Below, piece after piece: positions 6,784 to 15,225 of a stretch of 17,359 bases of DNA; position 1 is the stretch's first letter, and the number at the start of each line of letters is the position of its first letter. This DNA is from Dehalococcoidia bacterium (lineage in GTDB: Bacteria; Chloroflexota; Dehalococcoidia; JACQUA01): positions 1-17,359 of the forward strand of contig JAUYHV010000047.1 in the NCBI GenBank assembly GCA_030689845.1, in the 5' to 3' direction. The notes under the pieces were generated by a model. The model worked only from the letters and a program-made list of their open reading frames with translations. It was not told the DNA's origin and did no database searches. A program made the translations under genes and the position numbers.

Positions 6784-9150
6784 TTAACCCGTCGCCTCTT
6801 TCTTTTTCCACCATCCGGACTTGTATATTAAAATTATGATAAACACTGCCTCGAGGGCGGCAAAAATGCCCAGGAACATGGTAAGGGAAAATATCTGCCC
6901 GGAGCTACCGGTGACGGAAAAGGAGTCGGATAACCCGTTCAGGTCAACGGAATAGCTCCCGGAGGGAAGGTTCGCCAGGGGAAAAACTATTTCCCTCTTC
7001 TCCCCGGGTTTCAGGGCCACTTCTTTTGAATCGAATTCCGCCCTGTTAAGTTTAAGAACGGCCAGATATAACGCCTCCACATCCCCGTTATTTTCCACGG
7101 TAGCCGACACCGCAGTTGTTCCTCCGGGTCTTCCTGTATTTACCTTCAGCGCGGCCAATGTCAGGTCCGCCGGATCGACCACGTTAAAAAGGAGGCCTTT
7201 TCCTCCAAAATTAGCTTTGAACATCCCGGGTTTTTCCCTGGTCACGTCGAAAGACATGTTTTTCGTTTCCCCTGCTCCGAGTTCAACGCTCCCGGACTTT
7301 TCCATAACCCCATCAATCCACAGGCGCACCGGGTAGACCGCTGCGGCATTCCCGGCGTTGGAAATAACCGCTGTAATCTTAAAGCTGTCTTTAATAACAG
7401 GGTATCTCGGAGATACCGCCAGTTGTGAGATTTTAAAAGGTGACCCGGCTGTAATCACACCTTGAATCCCCCTGGCAGCCTGGGGCTGGCCGGCGCTGTT
7501 CAGCAGCCTGCCAGCCCGGAGGGTTAAGGTAATCTCTCCTTCCGCCAGGGGCATCAGCTTGATGTATGCCAGGACAATCTCGTCCCTGGACCCGAGTCCG
7601 GCTGCCGGGGCGGTGCTGAAGAGAATCCTCCCGATGGCATTATCCTGCTCAGGAGGCTGCACCTGGGAGATATCCGCCAGGTCCACATCGCCTTTCTCTA
7701 CCGAAATAAACTCCATCATTTGCCTGGGGTACCCTATCTCCAGGTTAGCGCTTCCCAGGCCGGCCTGGTCGGCGTAATTCCTGATAGCCACTGGCACCCT
7801 GCCTGCTTTTCCAACCTGCAGCGAAACTGAACCTATTACCACGGTAGTGAAAGGACTGATAGTTACGATGGCAGGGGACGGGGCAGCTTCTATGGGCCTG
7901 TCGTCGGTATCAGTCAACCGCTTGACGGTAATATCGATGGGGTAACGCCCCGCCTGTAAACCCTGGATGATCAGTTCTAAAAGGGAAACGTTTCCTACCG
8001 GTCCGGGTTTCCTGTTTATCGTGCCTGACGCTGTTATCAAACCGTCGGAAATCTCGGAAGAGGCCTGGACATAACTCTTGTCCGGCATGGGCCAGTCGGT
8101 GACCCGGTGCACCTTGATGGCCTTCGGGTCATAATTCAACTCAAGTTCATAAGCTCCCAGACCGAGGATGCTGCTTACGTTCTTAAGTTGTATCGGAACC
8201 GCAGCGTACTCCCCTTCGGTAATGCTTGTTGCCGGGCCTTCTATGGTAGCCGGAGGGAATACCCATACCTGTCCCTGGATTACTTTGGGAACTATAGGAA
8301 CACCCCCCGCGCCCTCGAGTTTTTCAACCGAAACATCGGCGGTATACTTGCCTGCCTTTTCCGCCAACACCTCAATATTGGCCACAGTTACCACACCGCC
8401 GGGAACAGGGGAAGGAGGGCTTGCCGCAGCTATGGTCACCGAAGCGGTCCCGGTATCGATTTTAAAATCAGGGGTGCTGTTATACGGGCCGTCCCCCCCC
8501 CTGATACCGGTGATCTTCACCTCGGGTGATGAAAAGCTGACTTTGAAGCGGTAACCCGCCGGCGAAGTGTTCCCTGGCATGTCCCTGAGGATAACCGGTA
8601 AGCTTGCAGCCATGTTGACCTGCAAAAATGAGGAGGCTGCTTCCACTGCCGGACCGGGGTCGACTTTTATCCTGCCGCTGGCCGGGGAAGCGGGAATGTC
8701 ACTGCCCTGGGTATCCACCAGGGTCACTATTCCCGGCGTTAACTCCCATTCTCCGCTTTTAAGGGCCGTAAATTCAAATACGGCCAGGTTTATATCTCCG
8801 GTGGGGCCGGGAATGCGGGCATGAAAGCCGTTTATATAGGCAACACCTTCCAGGTTGTTAACATTTTGTATCGGGGCTCCGAAGTAGGGATGGTTTCCCT
8901 GGCTTATCCTGTTGATCCGTAAACTGAGGGGGTCGTATCTTACTTGTAAATCATATCCTCCGAGACCGGCCGGAGACGTAACATTTTTTACGGTAATCGG
9001 CACTTCAACCACGCCTCCCGTCCGGGTGACGGCAGAGCCAATCTCCACCGTGGTTCCGTCAATTGCCCGGGCCGCCTGGGGGATGATAATCCATTGAGGT
9101 AAAAACAGGAGAGCTGCCGCAAGGGAATAAATCCAGTTACTCTTTTTCAT
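6784..9150 (-). CDS. Membrane-anchored surface protein with four cohesin-like and two CARDB-like domains
   Basis: A 788-residue exported protein. Residues 1-29 are a signal peptide (KK, hydrophobic core, likely cut after ARA29). Four successive beta-rich segments of ~130 residues follow (about 34-165, 170-293, 300-432, 435-567). Segments 1, 3 and 4 repeat the cohesin pattern: an opening valine-rich strand, a VPI/VAI strand, then AGLGGYDLQVRYDP or ILGLGAYELELNYDP; segment 2 is more divergent. Two CARDB-like Ig-type domains (about 575-660 and 665-750; e.g. AVISNAGNAAAVYPVRLWIDG, quoted in part) come next. The C-terminus has one membrane helix (~753-776) and a WWKKK stop-transfer tail, so the protein is anchored with its domains outside. 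No dockerin protein is in the window. The AAGGA before the ATG leaves only about one base of spacing, which is unusually short. Partner unknown. Confidence 0.82.
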   Translation of the reverse strand: MKKSNWIYSLAAALLFLPQWIIIPQAARAIDGTTVEIGSAVTRTGGVVEVPITVKNVTSPAGLGGYDLQVRYDPLSLRINRISQGNHPYFGAPIQNVNNLEGVAYINGFHARIPGPTGDINLAVFEFTALKSGEWELTPGIVTLVDTQGSDIPASPASGRIKVDPGPAVEAASSFLQVNMAASLPVILRDMPGNTSPAGYRFKVSFSSPEVKITGIRGGDGPYNSTPDFKIDTGTASVTIAAASPPSPVPGGVVTVANIEVLAEKAGKYTADVSVEKLEGAGGVPIVPKVIQGQVWVFPPATIEGPATSITEGEYAAVPIQLKNVSSILGLGAYELELNYDPKAIKVHRVTDWPMPDKSYVQASSEISDGLITASGTINRKPGPVGNVSLLELIIQGLQAGRYPIDITVKRLTDTDDRPIEAAPSPAIVTISPFTTVVIGSVSLQVGKAGRVPVAIRNYADQAGLGSANLEIGYPRQMMEFISVEKGDVDLADISQVQPPEQDNAIGRILFSTAPAAGLGSRDEIVLAYIKLMPLAEGEITLTLRAGRLLNSAGQPQAARGIQGVITAGSPFKISQLAVSPRYPVIKDSFKITAVISNAGNAAAVYPVRLWIDGVMEKSGSVELGAGETKNMSFDVTREKPGMFKANFGGKGLLFNVVDPADLTLAALKVNTGRPGGTTAVSATVENNGDVEALYLAVLKLNRAEFDSKEVALKPGEKREIVFPLANLPSGSYSVDLNGLSDSFSVTGSSGQIFSLTMFLGIFAALEAVFIIILIYKSGWWKKKEATG

Positions 9151-9196
9151 GTCCTTTTACACTACTGCTTGTAGGGATAAATGCGCCATGGGGACT

Positions 9197-9226
9197 ATTC
9201 TATATCATTTATCCGAATCAGGTAAA
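9197..9226 (-). promoter_or_regulatory. Possible promoter of the surface-protein gene
   Basis: Minus-strand TTTACC (9221-9226), an 18-base spacer and TAGAAT (9197-9202, 5/6), giving a ~40-base leader. The DNA between this and the VOC gene contains two small GC hairpins (TCCCGT/ACGGGA at 9275-9290 and a CCGG-based one near 9320-9333) that match no riboswitch I know. Confidence 0.35.
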
Positions 9227-9370
9227 GAAAAGGTGGATATCGGTTATACGCAGGCAGCGCCACAGCTTCCCTGGTCCCGTCACCACGGGAGGGATAACAA
9301 TCAGGGGCCTCAGGGTACCGGGTTCAACCGGCAGTCGGGATTAAAGCGGCAAAAGTAGGCGGGTAATTCC

Positions 9371-9757
9371 CTACGGCCTCTCCGTCAGTTCTATCCGGAC
9401 GTTGTCCGGGGCTTCCAGGAAGGCTATCTTACCTCCGGAAGGCGTTACCGTGAGGTCCTGAAGGAATTTCACGCCTTTGGCTTTCAAGTCCTTGATTGCC
9501 TCTTCCAGGTTCTCGGTTTTGAAGCCGAAATGGTCCAGTCCCACGTACTGCTCCGTCTGTTTTGCCCGGGCGAATTCTCCCTGGAAGGGACCCGCAACGA
9601 TAAGGTGCGCTCCGTTGATATCCATGTGGATTAAATTCATTCGGGGTGTCTTGGTTTCTCCTGTCTTTTTTGCTCCGAAAACCCGCATGTACCACTCGAC
9701 GGTCTTTTGAGGGTCGGGGCTGTAAAGATGGTCGTGGTCATAATAAAACTGTGGCAT
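9371..9757 (-). CDS. VOC (glyoxalase/bleomycin-resistance fold) protein
   Basis: A 128-residue protein with the two beta-alpha-beta-beta-beta modules of the vicinal oxygen chelate fold. Module 1 starts with HDHLYSPDPQKTVEWYMRVFGA (quoted in part) and contains H8/H10. Module 2 starts with GLDHFGFKTENLEEAIKDLK. The last strand is IAFLEAPDNVRIELTE, whose Glu is the usual metal ligand together with the module-starting His residues. Members act as isomerases, epimerases, dioxygenases or resistance proteins on metal-chelated substrates; the substrate here is unknown. GGAGG lies 4 bases before the ATG, and a TATAAT box (9778-9783) upstream lacks a clear -35 partner. It stands ~220 bases upstream of the surface-protein gene. 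Confidence 0.85.
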   Translation of the reverse strand: MPQFYYDHDHLYSPDPQKTVEWYMRVFGAKKTGETKTPRMNLIHMDINGAHLIVAGPFQGEFARAKQTEQYVGLDHFGFKTENLEEAIKDLKAKGVKFLQDLTVTPSGGKIAFLEAPDNVRIELTERP

Positions 9758-9945
9758 TGCTCCTCCCGGTTAATAGAATTATATGTAAAGAATTATTTGC
9801 AAACTCCCCCGGATAAACCTGGCCGCCAAAACCTGTGTAATTATCGTAAAAAAAGCCGGGTATTGTCAAAGGGCCTGTTTTTTCAGGGAACACTATGAAT
9901 GCGGCGCGGTTGAATCCCTGCGGGCGCGCTCCGCAAGTTTCCTAA

Positions 9946-9975
9946 TTGAAGAACTAGTAAATTTTATGCTAATAT
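9946..9975 (+). promoter_or_regulatory. Possible smpB promoter
   Basis: TTGAAG (9946-9951), an 18-base spacer and TAATAT (9970-9975) lie just before smpB. Transcription would start only ~6 bases before the ATG, so the mRNA would be nearly leaderless; this agrees with the lack of a strong ribosome binding site there. Confidence 0.35.
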
Positions 9976-9987
9976 CTATCGGCAATT

Positions 9988-10440
9988 ATGTCTGAGAAAA
10001 TTGTCAGCCTTAACCGTAAAGCCTATCACGATTACGATATCCAGGACTCCATTGAAGCCGGAATATCCCTTACCGGCACTGAAATCAAATCCATACGAAT
10101 CGGAGCGGTAAATATACGCGATGCCTATGCCAAGCACGAAAACGGTGAAATGTGGCTGCTAAATTCCCACATTGCCCGGTATGATCCCGGCAGCGTGTAC
10201 AATCATGAACCTGACCGGCGCCGCAAACTGCTTCTCCACCGCAAGGAAATAAACTGGTTGACGGGGACCATGACCCAGAAGGGTCTTACCCTTATACCCC
10301 TGAAGCTGTATTTAAAAAAAGGTAAAGCAAAGATTGAGTTAGGCCTGGCCAGGGGCAAGAAGCTCCACGATAAAAGAAAAGCCATCATGGAGCGGGATGT
10401 CCGCCGCCAGATTGATCAGGCAATAAAACAGAGAAGGTAA
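9988..10440 (+). CDS. smpB: SmpB, tmRNA-binding protein
   Basis: A 150-residue protein of normal SmpB length. It has the oligonucleotide-binding beta-barrel (SLNRKAYHDYDI, then GISLTGTEIKSIR and residues up to ~120) and the basic C-terminal tail starting KLHDKR, which reads the empty mRNA channel of the ribosome. SmpB delivers tmRNA to stalled ribosomes for trans-translation. Its RNA partner, ssrA, is in this window but 4.8 kb downstream, behind two metabolic genes. The stop codon is followed after 6 bases by the TTG start of the next gene, whose ribosome binding site lies inside the smpB 3' end. The usual upstream neighbour rnr is not present here. Confidence 0.96.
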   Translation: MSEKIVSLNRKAYHDYDIQDSIEAGISLTGTEIKSIRIGAVNIRDAYAKHENGEMWLLNSHIARYDPGSVYNHEPDRRRKLLLHRKEINWLTGTMTQKGLTLIPLKLYLKKGKAKIELGLARGKKLHDKRKAIMERDVRRQIDQAIKQRR

Positions 10441-10446
10441 AAAAAA

Positions 10447-12672
10447 TTGAGTAACAACGAAATCAAGCGCTCTATCTGTATGTGGTGCCATAATCACTGC
10501 CGCGTTGCAGTCCACCTGGAAGACGGCAGGCTGGTTAAAGTTACCGAGGATGAAGCCCACCCCCATGCCCAGTCATACCGCCCCGTGGTGAGGTCCTGCC
10601 AGCGGGCCATCAATGCCCCGGACTGGTTCTACCACCCGGACCGGCTGACTTACCCCTTGAAGCGGGCTGGAGAAAGGGGCCAGAACAAATGGGATAAAAT
10701 TCCCTGGGAGCAGGCCCTGGACGAAATCGCCTCCAGGCTGAATGATATTAAAGACAGGTACGGGCCGGAAGCCATAACTTCCAGCGCCGGCACATCACGG
10801 ACACACGACGAGTACCGCACCCGTTTTTTCAATCTCCTGGGAAGCCCTAATGTCGTCGGCCAGGGGACAATCTGCTTCGGTTCCACCAACATGGTTTCTT
10901 CCATCGTCCTCGGCTGGCCCGCCAACCACACGGGGACCCGCCCGGGAGTGACCCAGGGAATCCTGGTTATAGGCGGGAACCCTCCCATGGGTGAAAACAG
11001 GCTCTGGTTCAATATGCTCGCCTGTATAAATAAAGGTGCCAAGCTCATCGTCATCGACCCCCGCCGTTCCGAAACCGCCGAACGCGCCGATATATGGCTG
11101 CAGCTCAGGCCCGGCACCGACGCCGCCCTCCTGATGGGAATGATAAACGTCATCATCCAGGAGGAGCTGTTTGATGCCGAGTTCGTTGCTAAATGGTGCC
11201 ATGGCTTCGAGCAACTGAAAGTCAGGGCAGCCGAATATTCCCTTGATAAGGTGTCGTCCATTACCTGGGTCCCGGCCGATAAAATCCGCGAGGCAGCCCG
11301 GCTGTATGCCAGTTGCAAGCCGGCTACAACCTTCAGTATGATGGGCATCGAACACATACATAACAGCATGGAAGCCCTCCATGCCAGGTTCATTCTCCCT
11401 GCTTTGACCGGCAATGTGGATGTAAAAGGCGGGGACATCATGCGCCCGGCCCATACAGGTGTCGTTTCAATTTACGATATCGAGATGAACGAAGCTGTCA
11501 CCCGGGAGCAAAACTTAAAGATGCTCGGCTCCTCCCGGTTTCCCCTCATGACATGGCCGGGGTACGAAGCGATTGTCGCCAACCAGAAAAGGGTTTACGG
11601 CAGGCCCATCGGACGGGCAACCTGCTGCCTGGCCCACGGGCCCACGGCCTACCGGGCGATACTGAACGGAAAAGAACCCTATCCAGTAAAGGCCATGATA
11701 ACCTTATCCAGCAATCCCCTGGTAACACAGGCAAACACCAAGCTCGTCTACAAAGCCCTTAAGGCCCTCGATTTTTACGTAGTCATGGACTTCTGGAAGA
11801 CGCCCTGCGCCGAACTGGCGGACTACGTGCTGCCGGCAGCGTCCTGGCTGGAAAGGCCGGAGCTATGGCAGTTCGAAGATACCGCCGGGTTTGTAGATGT
11901 CGGCGAAGCCGCCTTTCCCGCCGTTGTCGAGGGTAAATATAATCGCAGCACCGATTTCGATTTTTGGCGGGGCCTGGCGGTCAGGATGGGACAGGAAAAA
12001 CACTGGCCGTGGAAAACCCTTGAAGAGTCATACGACTACCGTCTGGCGCCTATCGGCCATACCTTAAAAAGTTTCATTAAAGAGAAAAACGGCTACGACG
12101 CGCCTCACACTACCGAAAAAAAATACGAGACCGTGGGGTTTGCCACCAATACGGGCAAAGTAGAGCTTTATTCAACTGTCCTGGAGAAAATGGGCTTCGA
12201 CCCGCTGCCCCATTTCGATGAGCCTATGGAAAGCCCTGTCAGGACCCCCGAACTGGCAAAAGAGTACCCCCTTATTTTGATAACCGGCGGCAGGTTCATG
12301 CCCATGTATCACTCGGAACACAGGCAAATAGATTCCCTGCGCCGCCAGCACCCGGACCCGGTTATACAGTTGAATCCGGCCACAGCGGCAAAGTTGGGTA
12401 TTGCCGACGGGGACTGGGCCTGGATTGAAACCCCCAGGGGGAGAGTGCGCCAGAAATGCCGCCTCTTCGACGGTATCGACCCGAGAGTGGTCCATGCCCA
12501 GCACGGGTGGTGGCTCCCGGAACTGCCCGGGGAAGAACCCTGGCTGCACGGGGTCTGGGAATCCAATATTAACGTGTGCACTGATGACGACCCCGACCAC
12601 TGCAATCAGTCCGGCGGCGGCTGGGCGCTGCGGGCGCTGCTGTGTAAAGTTTATAAAGTTAAAAGTTACTAA
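10447..12672 (+). CDS. Acetylene-hydratase-like molybdo/tungsto-enzyme, copy A
   Basis: A 741-residue bis-pterin enzyme of the DMSO reductase family, starting at TTG 10447, 6 bases after smpB, with AGAAGG inside the smpB end as ribosome binding site. The FeS motif is C11-x2-C14-x3-C18-x32-C51 in the form CMWCHNHC; C143 (GTIC) aligns with the Cys ligand of the metal. From memory, length and sequence blocks (e.g. LLGSPN, KLIVIDPRR, ADIWLQLRPGTDAALLMGMINVII, quoted in part) resemble acetylene hydratase of Pelobacter more than formate dehydrogenases. However, the catalytic Asp13 of acetylene hydratase, which follows the second cluster Cys, is His15 here. Acetylene hydration is therefore not supported. 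No Tat signal and no electron-transfer subunit; a cytoplasmic, possibly redox-neutral enzyme is plausible. Substrate unknown. Confidence 0.85.
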   Translation: MSNNEIKRSICMWCHNHCRVAVHLEDGRLVKVTEDEAHPHAQSYRPVVRSCQRAINAPDWFYHPDRLTYPLKRAGERGQNKWDKIPWEQALDEIASRLNDIKDRYGPEAITSSAGTSRTHDEYRTRFFNLLGSPNVVGQGTICFGSTNMVSSIVLGWPANHTGTRPGVTQGILVIGGNPPMGENRLWFNMLACINKGAKLIVIDPRRSETAERADIWLQLRPGTDAALLMGMINVIIQEELFDAEFVAKWCHGFEQLKVRAAEYSLDKVSSITWVPADKIREAARLYASCKPATTFSMMGIEHIHNSMEALHARFILPALTGNVDVKGGDIMRPAHTGVVSIYDIEMNEAVTREQNLKMLGSSRFPLMTWPGYEAIVANQKRVYGRPIGRATCCLAHGPTAYRAILNGKEPYPVKAMITLSSNPLVTQANTKLVYKALKALDFYVVMDFWKTPCAELADYVLPAASWLERPELWQFEDTAGFVDVGEAAFPAVVEGKYNRSTDFDFWRGLAVRMGQEKHWPWKTLEESYDYRLAPIGHTLKSFIKEKNGYDAPHTTEKKYETVGFATNTGKVELYSTVLEKMGFDPLPHFDEPMESPVRTPELAKEYPLILITGGRFMPMYHSEHRQIDSLRRQHPDPVIQLNPATAAKLGIADGDWAWIETPRGRVRQKCRLFDGIDPRVVHAQHGWWLPELPGEEPWLHGVWESNINVCTDDDPDHCNQSGGGWALRALLCKVYKVKSY

Positions 12673-12713
12673 CCTATCGGTTTCCGGATATCAACTAAAC
12701 TTAAGGAGGCAAC

Positions 12714-14936
12714 ATGAGCGAGATCGTAGAAAAAAATTCCACATGTATGTGGTGCCATTCCCATTGCGCCGTTACGGCAAGAGTGAAGGACGGCCGCCTT
12801 ATTGAAGTGGACGCCAACGTGAATCACCCCCATGCCAAGCTGTTCACCGCGGTTGTGCGTTCCTGTCTCCGGGCCAGGGCGGCAGCCGAGTACTTTTACC
12901 ACCCGGACCGCATCCATTACCCCATGAAACGCGTCGGCGAACGCGGAGAGGGCAAATGGCAGCGCATCACCTGGAACCAGGCCCTGGACGAGATAGCAGC
13001 AAAACTTTGCAAGATACGGGACCAGTATGGGCCGGAAGCCATCGTAAATACTTCCGGAACCGGCCGTACCCACGATGAGTTCCGCCTGCGTTTCATGAAT
13101 ACCCTGGGCAGCCCTAACTACATAGGCCAGGGGAACATCTGCCACGGCCCCTATTACATCGTTAGCTGCGCCATCTTCGGCTGGTACATATATCCCCTGA
13201 TCAATTCCAAGACCAAGTGTATCTTCGTCCACGGCGGCGGCATACCCATGGAGTACCCTCCCGTCTGGAGGGCCGCCCTGAACGCGATAAAGAACGGCGC
13301 CAAGCTCATAGTTACCGACCCCCGGGGCATCGTTTCCGCCAGGAGGGCCGATGTGTGGATGCAGCTGAGGCCCGGTACGGATACGGCCCTTATCATGGGT
13401 ATGATCAACTACATAATACAGGAAAAGCTTTACGATAAAGAGTTCGTGGACAAATGGTGCTACGGCTTCAGCGACCTGGCCGAGCGGGCCAGCCAGTACC
13501 CCCTGGAAAAGGTCTCCCAGATAACCTGGGTTCCCGTGGAACAAATCAAAGAAGCGGCTACCATGTACGCCACCATCAAACCGGCTTCGTCCATCCAGGG
13601 CATGGGCATGGAGCAACTGCCCAACTGCGTGGAGGCCCTTCATGCCAAGTTTGCCCTGACCGCCATAACCGGTAATATAGACGTTCCCGGCGGCGAAGTC
13701 CTCCAGGGTCCTCACCCCAAGCAGATTCCCCACCCGGAGCTGGAAGGCCTGGAATTTTTATCTCCCGAGCAGCGACGCAAGCAAATAGGTTCCGACAGGT
13801 TCAAACTCCTTTCCCTGCCGGGCTTCGAGCTTATCGAAACCAACGTAAAACGGGTCTGGGGCCGCATGTGCGCCGGGGAAATACACGGCTGCTACGCCCA
13901 CGCTCCCACGGCTTACAGGACCATGCTTTCCGGCAAACCGTATCCCCTGAAAGCCGTGATAACTTCCTCCAGCAACCCCCTTATCACCCAGGCTAACACC
14001 AAGCTGGTATACAAAGCCCTGAAAAGCCTCGACCTTTATGCGGTTATTGACTTTTTCATGACCCCTTCGGCGGAAATAGCGGACTATGTCCTGCCGGCGG
14101 CCACCTGGCTGGAACGGCCCAACATCTGGGACGGGTTCGGGTTGGGGAAATTCATCTCCGTCAGCGAGGCTCCGGTAGCGAAAGTTGTCGAAGGCGAGTA
14201 TGAGCACATGACCGACTTCGAATTCTGGCGCGGGCTGGCCGTCAGGATGGGGATGGAAAAATACTGGCCGTGGAAGAGCCTGGAGGAGGTTTACGATTAC
14301 CGCTTAGCCCCCACCGGATACACCCTTAAAGAACTCATCAAGAAGAGCGGCGGCTGGGACTCTGCGCCGCCTGAACCGAAAAAATACGAGACCCTGGGCT
14401 TCGGCACCACCACTGGTAAAATAGAGCTTCGTTCCACCATACTTGAGAAACTGGGTTACGACCCGCTGCCCAAGTACGAGGAACCGCCGGAAGGCCCCAT
14501 AGCCTCCCCCGAAGTAGCCAAGGAATACCCCTATATCCTGATTACAGGCGGCAGGTTCAATCCTTACTATCATTCGGAGCACCGCCAGGTGGACAGCCAC
14601 CGCAAGAAACGCCCCTGGGCCATCATGCAGATTAACCCCAAGACGGCGGCGGAACACGGCATCAGCGAGGGCGACTGGGTGTGGATAGAGACGCCGCGGG
14701 GACGCGTCCGGCAGAAATGCGAATTCATGGAGGGTATTGACCCCAGGGTTGTCCACGCCGAACACGGCTGGTGGTACCCCGAGATGCCGGGAGAGGAACC
14801 CTGGTTGCACGGGCTCTGGGAGTCCAATATCAATGTCGTCACGGATGACGACCCCGATGCCTGCAACCCCATCAGCGGCGGCTGGCCGCTACGCACGGGG
14901 CTGTGCAAGATTACCAAGGCAAAAGAATACAAATAG
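12714..14936 (+). CDS. Acetylene-hydratase-like molybdo/tungsto-enzyme, copy B
   Basis: A 740-residue tandem paralog of the preceding gene, roughly 60% identical by eye and colinear over its whole length. It has the same cluster motif at the same positions (C11, C14, H15, C18, C51; CMWCHSHC) and the same predicted metal ligand C143 (GNIC). The pterin-binding C-terminal domain starts near residue 610 (PYILITGGRFNPYYHSEHRQ) and keeps HGWW...PGEEPWLHG. AAGGAGG lies 6 bases before the ATG, and 41 bases separate it from copy A, so both are in one operon with smpB. The differences between copies are spread out and include the region after ~residue 335, where substrate specificity may lie. The pair arose by tandem duplication. 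Whether they form a heterodimer or act on different substrates cannot be told. Confidence 0.85.
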   Translation: MSEIVEKNSTCMWCHSHCAVTARVKDGRLIEVDANVNHPHAKLFTAVVRSCLRARAAAEYFYHPDRIHYPMKRVGERGEGKWQRITWNQALDEIAAKLCKIRDQYGPEAIVNTSGTGRTHDEFRLRFMNTLGSPNYIGQGNICHGPYYIVSCAIFGWYIYPLINSKTKCIFVHGGGIPMEYPPVWRAALNAIKNGAKLIVTDPRGIVSARRADVWMQLRPGTDTALIMGMINYIIQEKLYDKEFVDKWCYGFSDLAERASQYPLEKVSQITWVPVEQIKEAATMYATIKPASSIQGMGMEQLPNCVEALHAKFALTAITGNIDVPGGEVLQGPHPKQIPHPELEGLEFLSPEQRRKQIGSDRFKLLSLPGFELIETNVKRVWGRMCAGEIHGCYAHAPTAYRTMLSGKPYPLKAVITSSSNPLITQANTKLVYKALKSLDLYAVIDFFMTPSAEIADYVLPAATWLERPNIWDGFGLGKFISVSEAPVAKVVEGEYEHMTDFEFWRGLAVRMGMEKYWPWKSLEEVYDYRLAPTGYTLKELIKKSGGWDSAPPEPKKYETLGFGTTTGKIELRSTILEKLGYDPLPKYEEPPEGPIASPEVAKEYPYILITGGRFNPYYHSEHRQVDSHRKKRPWAIMQINPKTAAEHGISEGDWVWIETPRGRVRQKCEFMEGIDPRVVHAEHGWWYPEMPGEEPWLHGLWESNINVVTDDDPDACNPISGGWPLRTGLCKITKAKEYK

Positions 14937-14940
14937 CATA

Positions 14941-14986
14941 GTTGGGCGGGTGTAGTCCTTCCACGGAAGGACTACACCCGTCCAAC
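14941..14986 (+). terminator. 22-bp hairpin after copy B, terminator-like without T-tract
   Basis: Bases 14941-14962 pair with 14965-14986 over 22 positions (21 Watson-Crick, one G-U) around a 2-base centre. It starts 4 bases after the stop codon of copy B. No T-run follows, so a simple intrinsic terminator is not proved; it may protect the mRNA 3' end or be a mobile palindrome. Confidence 0.5.
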
Positions 14987-15085
14987 CAGGTGGGCACTAC
15001 GCCTTGTCCCGATAAACCGGGACTCTCGGCCTCAGTCTCCCGGTACGGAGAACAGAGCGGAGCCTGTGGGCGATAGATCTGGTGG

Positions 15086-15105
15086 CACAGGCGTCCCTGC
15101 CTGTG
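15086..15105 (+). repeat. Small hairpin (CACAGGC / GCCTGTG) upstream of ssrA
   Basis: A 7-bp stem with a 6-base loop in the 290-base gap between copy B and ssrA. The same gap has another imperfect CCGGGA/TCCCGG hairpin near 15016-15056. No open frame there looks real. The shape recalls dispersed GC-rich palindromic repeats, but no second copy is seen in the window. Confidence 0.4.
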
Positions 15106-15159
15106 AGTGCCCTTAAAATCTTTATGCTTTTTCCCGTCCTGGCGGCGTGCAACAAGCCA

Positions 15160-15188
15160 TTGACTTTACACCCCTCTAACTATAAAAT
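15160..15188 (+). promoter_or_regulatory. ssrA promoter
   Basis: TTGACT (15160-15165), a 17-base spacer and TAAAAT (15183-15188, 5/6). Transcription would begin near 15195, leaving a ~30-base precursor leader that RNase P would remove at 15226. Confidence 0.65.
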
Positions 15189-15225
15189 TGTATTAGGGGA
15201 GTGGTGGAAGGGGTGGTCAGCACAT

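Noticed and set aside
9151..9370. Riboswitch upstream of the surface-protein gene
   Set aside because: Some strings recall cobalamin or c-di-AMP elements, but the conserved cores do not line up on either strand.
12669..13733. 354-residue open frame on the minus strand opposite copy B
   Set aside because: It is the antisense of a GC-rich real gene, has no family features, and overlaps the conserved cluster and metal-ligand codons of the plus-strand enzyme.
10447..14936. Naming the two enzymes acetylene hydratase
   Set aside because: The overall resemblance is good, but the catalytic Asp next to the second cluster cysteine is His in both, so the activity cannot be claimed.
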